DNA from: Basidiobolus meristosporus CBS 931.73
Taxonomy: Eukaryota; Basidiobolomycota; Basidiobolomycetes; Basidiobolales; Basidiobolaceae
Direction: 5' to 3'
NCBI GenBank assembly: GCA_002104905.1
Contig: MCFE01000810.1
Span: 1-33,915, forward strand
Length of the DNA: 33,915 nt
Below the pieces are notes generated by a model. The model was not told where the DNA came from and did no database searches. It saw nothing but the letters and a program-made list of their open reading frames with translations. This document shows positions 30,375 through 33,915 of this stretch, in pieces; the stretch's first letter is position 1; each line of letters starts with the position of its first letter. The position numbers and the translations under genes are program-made.

Positions 30375-33300
30375 CTAAATGTTCATACTGACTAGTCCTA
30401 ATTTTGACCTAAGATATTCAAACTTGTCTCTAGCTAATGGTTTGGTAAATATGTCTGCAATCATTTCATCTGTAGGACAGTAAACTAAGCTAACTAAGTT
30501 ATTCTCTATAGCTTCACGTATGAAATGATGTCTAATATCTATGTGCTTGGTTCTAGCATGAAAAGTTGGATTTCTACCTAATTGTATACATCCTTGATTA
30601 TCTTGAGATAAAGTAATAGGCGTTTTTTGACATAGGCCTAAATCTGTACGGAGCTTTCTTAACTACATTGCTTCTTTTGTAGCTGCACAGGCTGCCATAT
30701 ACTCTACCTCTGTAGTAGAAAGTGCTACGGTTGGTTGCTTTCTTGAATTCCATGAAATTGCTCCTTTACAGTAAAGAAAGGTGTATCCTGTGGTGGATCT
30801 TCTGTCTTCCAAATTTTGTCCCCAATCAGCTACAGAGTATCCCACAAGATCCTGTTCTGAATCCTTATAAGGGTATCTTAAGAAGATATCAGCAGTTCCT
30901 TTTAGGTATCTAAAAATCTGCTTAACTGCTGCAATATGATCAGATCCATAATTCTGATTATGTTGGCTGACAACTCCCACTGAATATGAGATATCTGGAC
31001 GTGTTCCAAGCATGATATACATCAGACTGCTGACCATAGATTGATAAGGAAAGTCAGGGCTTTCAGATGGCACCAAGCTCTCTTGATTTGGTTGAGTTTT
31101 GACCAAGTTAAGGTTTGTCTCCATTGGGGTAGCTGCCAGTTTACAGTCTTCCATTTTGTACTTCTTTAGTATATCTTGAATATACTTGGATTGGCTTAGG
31201 GTAATAGTCTGGGTACTTCTGTCTATGGAGAACTTAATCCCTAAGTAGTAACTAAGTTCTCCTAGATTGGACATCTTGAACTCCTTAGATAGGCTGGATT
31301 TAGTCTCTTCCAATGTTTCTAGGTTATTGGCGGCTATAATAAGATCATCCACATATAGAGCTAATAGAACTGGATTTGCTCTATCTGGCTTATAGTATAT
31401 ACTACAGTCAGCATTACTTCTTTTGAAACTCAAAGATTCCAAATAAGAATCTATCTTGCAATTCTAGGCTCTTGGTGATTGTTTGAGACCATATAGTGAC
31501 TCTTTAAGCTTGCAGATCAAATGGGGGTTATCTTGGTCAACAAACCCATCAGGCTGGTCCATATACACGTCCTCATCAAGTTCTCCATTCAAGAATGCAG
31601 TTTTACATCCATTTGATGAATAAAAAACTTATATTTGGCTGAAATAGCCAATATTAGTCTGATGGAATTAAACTTGGCTACCAGTGCAAAGGTCTCAGTA
31701 TAGTCAAGTCCTTTTGTTTGAGAGTATCCTTTGGCTACAATTCTTGCTTTGTATCTTTCAATTGTACCATCAGCCTTGTATTTTGTCTTGAATACCCATC
31801 TGCATCCAATTGATTTTTGGTTGACTGGTAATTTGACTAAGTCCCAAGTTTGATTTTCTATCAGGGCCTGATATTCCTCAGTCATTGCAGATCTCCAAAA
31901 CTTTGTCTGAGGGCTATTTAGGGCCTCTTTTACAGTCTGGGGTTCATCAATATGGACTGAATAGGCATAGGCTAAGTTTGTACCCTCATTGATATAGTAA
32001 TTTGGGCTATTTCTTGTCCGATTTGATCTCTGGGCATTTGATACTGGAATGATCACTTCTGGGATATTCCTGGGCACTGATTCTGGCTGAACCACGGTTT
32101 TAGAGTCCTCTGGAGTGAAAAAATTTTCATTGTTTTGCTCTGATTCAATCCTGACAATTGGTGGACTTGAGATCAAATTTTTGTCATCATCTGATGTCAT
32201 TTTTTGTGAAAATCTTGAATTTTCATCAAACAACACATCCCTGGACTTGATCAGCTTCTTTGCTTTGGTATTGTAGAGTCTGTATGCCTTACTCTCATTG
32301 CAGTAGCCCAAAAATATGCATTTTACACTTTTTGGCTCAAATTTTGACTGATTTCCGGCCAGTTTTTTGGCATATGCTGTACACCCAAATATTCTTAGAT
32401 GTTCTGCACTTGGTCTGTATCCATACCATGCTTCAAATGGAGTAGAATCACAAAGTATTCTGTTATAACTCCTATTTTTAAGATATACAGCGGTGGCAAC
32501 TGATTCTGCCCAAAAATCATAGGATAATTTTTGATCATGGATCATAGATCTTGCCATATCAATTATTGATCTGTTAGCTTGTTCTGCTACTCCATTTTGC
32601 TGTGGGGAGTATGGTACAGTAGTCTCTGGCTTTATCCCATGAGTTTTGCAGAAGTGGATGAAGAGTTTTGAGGTATATTCTCCACCATTGTCAGAGCGTA
32701 TTTTCTTGATTTTTTCACCAGTTTCTCTCTCCACCATGGCTTTAAACTCCCTGAGCTTAGACAGAGCTTCTTCCTTTCTCTCCATGAAGTAGACCCCTGT
32801 GTATCTTGTATAATCATCAATGAAAGTGATTAAATACTTCATCCCGCCTAAGGATAAATTTTGCATAGGTCCACACAGATCTGAGTGAATTAGATCTAAT
32901 TTTTTCTTAGTTTTGATTAACCCAGAGCTCTTGAACAGTTGTCTGGCTTGTTTCCCATATATGCAGGCTTCACAGTGCTCCAAATTAGCTGGGGGATCAA
33001 TTTTCACTCCAGAAATTAGCTGATCTTTGATCATTTTGCGTAAATAATCAAAATTGATGTGCCCAAATCTCCTGTGCTAAAGCATTGGTGTTTCTTCATT
33101 TAAGTTACTTATATTGGCTTCCAGATATGATGGAATATAAGTCAACTTGTATGGATTCTGATCTCTGATGCCCGAAGCAATATGAGCACCATTTTGATCA
33201 GTGATCCTGCATCCAGAATTGTCAAAACTGAAACTGAGTCCTTCTGCTGTGGCCTTGCTTACAGAGAGTAGGTTCTTGGCTATTTCTGGTACATAGAGTA

Positions 33301-33907
33301 CTTCTTTAAAGGTCAGTGTATGGCTTCCTTCACTGCTTCTAAGGTTTACTTGGATAGTTCCTTCTCCCACTGCATCAAGTGTTCTATCATCACCCATGAA
33401 AACCTTCTTAATTGGAATTTCTTGATATTGGGTAAAAAGTTCTTTTTGGTGTGTAAAGTGTTGAGAATGCTCCAGAGTCAATATACCACGTCTGAGAATC
33501 CTTGTTTGTGGTCATATTTAGTGCAGATATGAATAGTCTATCTTCAGTTGCTGCAGTATTTCCATATTCAGGCTTCTTTTGCTGATTATCTTTCTTTTGA
33601 GACACCGGTCTGATGTGTGTCCTTTCCTTTTGCAGTAGTTGCAAAATAGGTTGCTGTTGCCTTTGTAGGGTCTTGGGTACCTCCTTTGTTGGTTATCATT
33701 GCTTATTAAAGCATTTTCTTCTTCCTTCTTATTGGCACTTGATTTTCTTAATTCTTCATCCAGGAGCCTTCCATATACATAATTTAAGGTCAAATCTTCA
33801 GTTCTGGACTCTAGGGCTGATACAAGGCCCTGAAACTTGTCTGTCAGGCTATTCAGGATGGTAACTATCACATCCTCATCAGTAGTTGGTATGCCCACAG
33901 ATTCCAT
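30375..33907 (-). pseudogene. Copia gag-pol polyprotein with stops and frameshifts
   Basis: In coding order: gag with zinc knuckle C-x2-C-x4-H-x4-C (33602-33643); protease DSGA near 33490; integrase with a C-x2-C pair and catalytic D, D and E (codons 52, 115 and 151 of the 33034-31589 segment, D-x35-E); reverse transcriptase with YVDD (31344-31355); RNase H ending at 30375. Three in-frame TAG stops replace expected tryptophans: 33077-33079 (before HRRFGH), 31464-31466 (after PRA), and 30663-30665 (before LRKL). One-base frameshifts fall near 33610, 33485 and 31600, each at or near a short A or T run. Most tryptophans elsewhere are TGG, so codon reassignment is unlikely. The protein cannot be made whole from this copy unless the indels are sequencing errors. 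Confidence 0.92.
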
Positions 33908-33915
33908 CTCATCTA

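Larger units (their letters stand above)
30015..33915 (-). mobile_element. Ty1/Copia retrotransposon, damaged, cut by window edge
   Basis: On the minus strand the order is gag, protease, integrase, reverse transcriptase, RNase H, polypurine tract, 3' LTR, which is the Copia order (integrase before RT). The 5' LTR and start of gag lie beyond 33915. Coding similarity is strong but several stops and frameshifts are present. Confidence 0.93.

Noticed and set aside
30375-33907. TAG reassigned to tryptophan in the Copia element
   Set aside because: At least eight other conserved tryptophans in the same element are TGG, and the intact Gypsy frame uses TGG with TAG only as its terminator.

Overview
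The window looks like a transposon-dense stretch of a fungal nuclear genome. The evidence is one intronless gene of the concentrative nucleoside transporter (CNT) type with a TATA box and an A at -3 of its start codon, lying among Ty3/Gypsy and Ty1/Copia elements and decayed DNA transposons. A zygomycete-grade, intron-poor fungus would fit, but the sequence does not settle the taxon.

Layout. Positions 1-14,120 are an AT-rich, CpG-poor graveyard: three old Gypsy LTRs (1-187, 2608-3673, 6679-7889), a collapsed Gypsy pol (1236-2565), three ~735 bp fold-back elements (471-1204, 4015-4747, 5739-6493), two 211 bp MITEs (6815-7025, 10977-11187), two remnants of a CACTA/Tnp2-like transposase (3876-5560 on the minus strand, 12736-13275 on the plus strand), a Copia scrap (10181-10349), and an unrecognised coding remnant with a ~975 bp direct repeat (8066-10179 and 11202-12176). 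Positions 14,121-21,640 are a GC- and CpG-richer island whose only convincing gene is the CNT transporter (17238-18920). Positions 21,641-33,915 return to mobile DNA: a scrambled Copia LTR (21891-22245), a complete young Gypsy element on the minus strand (22439-29629, LTRs ~99.6% identical, one intact 1617-codon gag-pol), a diverged LTR-like flank (29634-30014), and a damaged Copia element on the minus strand running off the right edge (30015-33915).

How the pieces fit. The fold-backs and MITEs share the ends (A/G)GACTTGTTCC, apparent 3-bp target duplications, and GCC motifs repeated every 9-10 bp, in the MITEs as eight units of exactly 10 bp. One fold-back sits inside a CACTA-like transposase remnant, and removing it with one target copy leaves the reading frame continuous. 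Subterminal repeats and 3-bp duplications are CACTA traits, so I infer that these are non-autonomous partners of that transposase lineage, although their tips do not read CACTA. The MITE inside the LTR at 6679-7889 shows that these elements moved after that LTR landed.

Decay pattern. Most CpGs of the young Gypsy LTR read TpG or CpA in the old copies, which suggests cytosine methylation followed by deamination. The Copia element has lost three conserved tryptophan codons to TAG, and the old Gypsy pol one more.
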